Assembly: GCA_964535305.1 (NCBI GenBank)
Contig: CAZHTF010000030.1
Location: 1 to 34,453, forward strand
DNA: 34,453 bases
Source of the DNA: CAZHTF01 sp964535305
GTDB lineage: Bacteria; Planctomycetota; Phycisphaerae; UBA1845; Fen-1342
Direction: 5' to 3'
Positions within the stretch are counted from its first letter, which is position 1; each line of letters opens with the position of its first letter. Under the pieces are notes generated by a model. That model had not been told where the DNA came from, made no database searches, and worked only from the letters and a program-made list of their open reading frames with translations. This document shows positions 31,963-34,453 of the stretch, piece after piece. The translations under genes were made by a program, and so were the position numbers.

Positions 31963-32059
31963 GCGGCACGGTCGAATTGTAGCGGTTCAATCGCGACGCA
32001 CTGCCGGCTGCGCAAGTAGCGTTGCCGGCGGAGTAAGTCGGCGCTCGTCGCAGGTGGAT

Positions 32060-32662
32060 TCAGGTTGGCTGCGAAGCCGCGGCTGCGTCGGGGACCGCGG
32101 GGGTCGGCTGCGTGCTAACAGGCGAAAGGGGTTCGAAGTCGATTCGTGCGACGCGCCATTGCCCTTCTTGCTTGCGAACGCACTCGACTCGCAGCGCCAG
32201 CGGCCGCTGGGCGCGGATCGGCACGAGCACGAACGTGCGGTCGGCGCCGCTGGCCTGCGCCGGGATGTACGCCGCCGCCGGCTCGAGCGTGTCGGCGTAA
32301 TACGCGCTGGCCGCCGACCAGCGGTCGATGACGCTGCCGACCAGGTCCTTCTTCACGATCGCCTTGTATTCGGGCCGCTTTTCGAAGCGCGCCTCAATCT
32401 CGGCCTGGGCCGCCAGCTCGCGCAGCAGCTCGCGCGCGCGGGCCGCGCTGGCCCGGTCTTCCGCGGCGACGGCCTTCAGCTCGCAGCGCATCACCGCGAC
32501 CAGCGAGCGGGCTGCCTCTTCTGGCGTGCCGCTCGCGATTAACGGGATTTCGACGCGTGCTTCGTCCTGTTGGCTCGGGCCGCGCGTGCAGCCGAGCGGC
32601 GCAAGCGACAGTCCGCAGAGTGTCAGCAGGCTCAACATGCGGATTGCGATTGAGAACGTCAT
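32060..32662 (-). CDS. Putative lipoprotein, unknown function
   Basis: ATG 32662 overlaps the metG stop as ATGA, which fixes the start; 200 residues. The signal is RMLSLLTLCGLSLAPLGC with Cys25 as lipidation site. The mature part has an Ala/Glu-rich helical region (AARSLVAVMRCELKAVAAED, RARELLRELAAQAEI) and a C-terminal beta section (TFVLVPIRAQRPLALRVE, then GQWRVARIDFEPL). The final strand pattern resembles small NTF2-like or DUF4878-type lipoproteins, but I cannot assign it. It is Ala/Pro/Gln-rich at the very end. Coupling to metG suggests co-expression, not shared function. Confidence 0.7.
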   Translation of the reverse strand: MTFSIAIRMLSLLTLCGLSLAPLGCTRGPSQQDEARVEIPLIASGTPEEAARSLVAVMRCELKAVAAEDRASAARARELLRELAAQAEIEARFEKRPEYKAIVKKDLVGSVIDRWSAASAYYADTLEPAAAYIPAQASGADRTFVLVPIRAQRPLALRVECVRKQEGQWRVARIDFEPLSPVSTQPTPAVPDAAAASQPT

Positions 32663-34344
32663 TGCGGGTCCGCCCACTCGAGATTGGCGAAGAGGATCAG
32701 CGCCTCGCCCAGCTTGTGGCCGGCCGGCAGCGGCGCAGGCGCGGCCCAGCGCAGCGGCTCGGGCTGCTGCAGCATCACGCGCGTCCGCTCGGCCGCGGCC
32801 GGCATGAACGGGTGCATCATCACTGCCAGGAATTGCACGCTCTGGATGCAGGCGGCCAGGGCAGCGGCGCAATCTTCCAGGTTTTCCTTGCGAGACTTCC
32901 ACGGGGCCCGCACGCCGATGAACTGGTTGCACGCCCGTGCAAAGCTCATCAGATCCTCGAGCGCGGCGCGAAAACGGAAGCCCTCGATCGCCTGACCGAC
33001 GCGCTGCAGCGTCTGCTCGGCGGCGGCCAGGTGCGCGCGGTCGGCGTCGGTTTGGGCCGCGGCCGACGGCACCTGGTTCTCAAAGTGCTGCGCGGTGAAT
33101 TTGAGCACGCGGTTGATGAAATTGCCCAGCGCCGCGGCCAGCTCGGAATTGCTCCGCCGCACGAAATCCAGCGGGTCGAATGCGGTGCGGGCGGTCTCCG
33201 GCGCGATGGCGGTCAGGTAGTAGCGCAGTGCGTCCGGCTCGAAGCGCTTCAGGAACTCCTCGATCCAGACCGGCGAGCTGGCTTCCATGCGGCTTTTGCT
33301 GACCTTGGCCTCTGGTTCGTTACCCAGGCGGATGTTGACAAAGTTGTTCGCGACAACTTGCGCCGGTAGTTGATGGCGCGCGTCGGCCATCAGCATCGCC
33401 GGCCAGATCAGGGCGTGGAAGACGGTGTTGTCTTCGCCGATGAAGTGCACGATGCTCGTATCCGGATCGCTCCACCAGCGCTGGTAATCCTCCGCCTGGC
33501 CGCCTTGCAGCTCGCACCAGCGGGCGGTGAACGAGATGTAGCCGATCGGCGCATCGAACCAGACGAACAGCACCTTTCCGGCGGCGTCCGGGTCGCTCAG
33601 CGGGACGGGGATGCCCCAGGCGATGTCGCGCGTCATGGCTCGCTCGGGCAAGCCCTGGCGGATCTGGCCCAGCGCGAAATTCAGGACATGCGGCCGCCAG
33701 AGGCCCTGCTTGGACTCCAGCCAAGCCTGCAGCGGCTTCTCGAAATCGCTCAGCCGCAGATACCAGTGCGTCGTTTCACGGACTTCGGCGGGCTGGCCGG
33801 GCGTGATCTCGCTGCGCGGATCCTTCAGCAGCAGCGGGTCGATCATCTGCCCGCAGGCTTCGCACTGATCGCCGGTCGCGTCCGGCGTGTTGCAATGATG
33901 ACACGTGCCGCGCACGTAGCGGTCTGGCAGAAAGCGCTGCGCGACCGGGTCGTAGAGCTGCTTGAGGCGCCGCTTGGTGAAATAGCCCTTCTCGTGAATG
34001 CGCTCGAAGAATGCCTTGCTGAAGCGCTCGTGCAGCTCGACGAACTCGGGCTGATGCGTCCCGCCGAAGACATCGAAGTCAATCCCAAGGCCCTGGAAAT
34101 CCAGCCGTTGGCGGTGGTTGAAATGCGCGGAGATCTGCTGCGGCGTCTGTCCGGCCTTGAGCGCGGAGATTTCGATCGCGACGCCGTTGTCATCGCTGCC
34201 GCAGACGAAGGCGACTTCGCGGCCGCAGGCGCGCAGATAGCGCACGTACGTATCCGCCGGCAGGTAGGCGCCCGCGATGTGCCCGACGTGCAGGCGGCCA
34301 TTCGAATAGGGCAGACCGGCGGTAACCAGGTATCGTTTGGGCAT
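32659..34344 (-). CDS. metG: Methionyl-tRNA synthetase
   Basis: The 561-residue class I synthetase begins MPKRYLVTAGLPYSNGRLHVGH, giving the HIGH-type motif HVGH (19-22). The zinc knuckle has four cysteines at 148, 151, 161 and 164 (CHHC, CEAC). The second signature is KVSKS (347-351) in place of KMSKS, which is tolerated. The C-terminal anticodon-binding helices follow, but the extra tRNA-binding OB domain of E. coli MetG is absent, as in many bacteria. It charges initiator and elongator tRNA-Met. The stop overlaps the lipoprotein start (ATGA). A promoter candidate lies just upstream. Confidence 0.96.
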   Translation of the reverse strand: MPKRYLVTAGLPYSNGRLHVGHIAGAYLPADTYVRYLRACGREVAFVCGSDDNGVAIEISALKAGQTPQQISAHFNHRQRLDFQGLGIDFDVFGGTHQPEFVELHERFSKAFFERIHEKGYFTKRRLKQLYDPVAQRFLPDRYVRGTCHHCNTPDATGDQCEACGQMIDPLLLKDPRSEITPGQPAEVRETTHWYLRLSDFEKPLQAWLESKQGLWRPHVLNFALGQIRQGLPERAMTRDIAWGIPVPLSDPDAAGKVLFVWFDAPIGYISFTARWCELQGGQAEDYQRWWSDPDTSIVHFIGEDNTVFHALIWPAMLMADARHQLPAQVVANNFVNIRLGNEPEAKVSKSRMEASSPVWIEEFLKRFEPDALRYYLTAIAPETARTAFDPLDFVRRSNSELAAALGNFINRVLKFTAQHFENQVPSAAAQTDADRAHLAAAEQTLQRVGQAIEGFRFRAALEDLMSFARACNQFIGVRAPWKSRKENLEDCAAALAACIQSVQFLAVMMHPFMPAAAERTRVMLQQPEPLRWAAPAPLPAGHKLGEALILFANLEWADPQ

Positions 34345-34371
34345 TGCGTCGCGTCCGTTCGTCGCGAGCGA

Positions 34372-34400
34372 ATGCTAGCCAGGGCGGCAGCAGGCGGCAA
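34372..34400 (-). promoter_or_regulatory. Candidate sigma70-type promoter for metG
   Basis: On the minus strand TTGCCG (34400-34395) and TAGCAT (34377-34372) are spaced by 17 bases, each matching the consensus at 4 of 6 positions. The start point would be near 34365, leaving a leader of about 20 nt. Confidence 0.42.
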
Positions 34401-34453
34401 TCGCGCCGCGCGGCGAGTCGACGTGCCGCGGCTGCCCGCATTTGGCGACGAGC

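Noticed and set aside
1..34453. CRISPR arrays, tRNA or rRNA genes, transposases, integrases, toxin-antitoxin or phage-defence modules
   Set aside because: None was seen by reading gaps and proteins on both strands: no regular spaced repeats, no T-loop-like segments in gaps, and no relevant protein motifs.

Overview
The window is about 34 kb of GC-rich, densely packed bacterial chromosome. It most likely comes from a planctomycete of the Phycisphaerae type. The main evidence is a secreted protein (15042-16208) ending in two dockerin-like calcium loops of the form CPGDLNFDNQVDEADLGIL. Supporting evidence is the number of family-orphan membrane and lipoproteins, an ECF sigma factor paired with a large membrane partner, a membrane-anchored alpha/alpha-toroid protein and two ClpP paralogues behind trigger factor. 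No species can be named from the sequence alone.

Layout, left to right. Positions 1-4647 (+) hold a tight run: the 3' end of a membrane glycosyltransferase, an RlmK-like rRNA methyltransferase (ATGA overlap), a metal-dependent amidohydrolase/deaminase and a membrane-anchored MutS-type ATPase (GTGA overlap). Positions 4691-7428 (+) are the conserved rpsO-pnp block, with a promoter candidate, a structured leader and a hairpin behind pnp. Positions 7563-9245 (+) encode an FHA-GAF-histidine kinase, followed convergently by the toroid protein (9354-11381, -). Positions 11441-11825 hold a decayed gene. Positions 11981-14850 (+) carry acetyl-CoA synthetase, a RidA-family protein and acpS. The dockerin-type secreted protein follows, then a non-coding stretch with a hairpin and short tandem repeats. 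Positions 16732-19137 (-) hold a PilZ protein and a sigma/anti-sigma-like pair with a clear terminator. Positions 19409-21162 (-) hold xseB, comF and a histidine-phosphatase-like lipoprotein.

A divergent promoter then drives a membrane-anchored coiled-coil protein with a BRCT-like C-terminus (21430-22839, +). It converges on a minus-strand run (27731 down to 22861): tandem-ACT protein, DUF2752 membrane protein, a 58-residue hydrophobic peptide, tig, clpP1, clpP2 and a coiled-coil lipoprotein. RNase R lies on + (27879-30176). The window closes with metG, a lipoprotein and mnmE on the minus strand, ending in an intrinsic terminator.

Much of the content is housekeeping: RNA turnover (PNPase, RNase R), translation (S15, MetRS, MnmE, RlmK-like), protein folding and degradation (trigger factor, ClpP) and acetate/lipid priming (Acs, AcpS). 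I see no phage, transposase, CRISPR array, tRNA, rRNA or recognisable defence system. The most unusual items are the extracytoplasmic BRCT-like protein, the membrane MutS-like ATPase, active-site substitutions in ClpP2 and in the histidine-phosphatase homologue, a dyad in the leader of the dockerin gene, and the internally deleted gene remnant.
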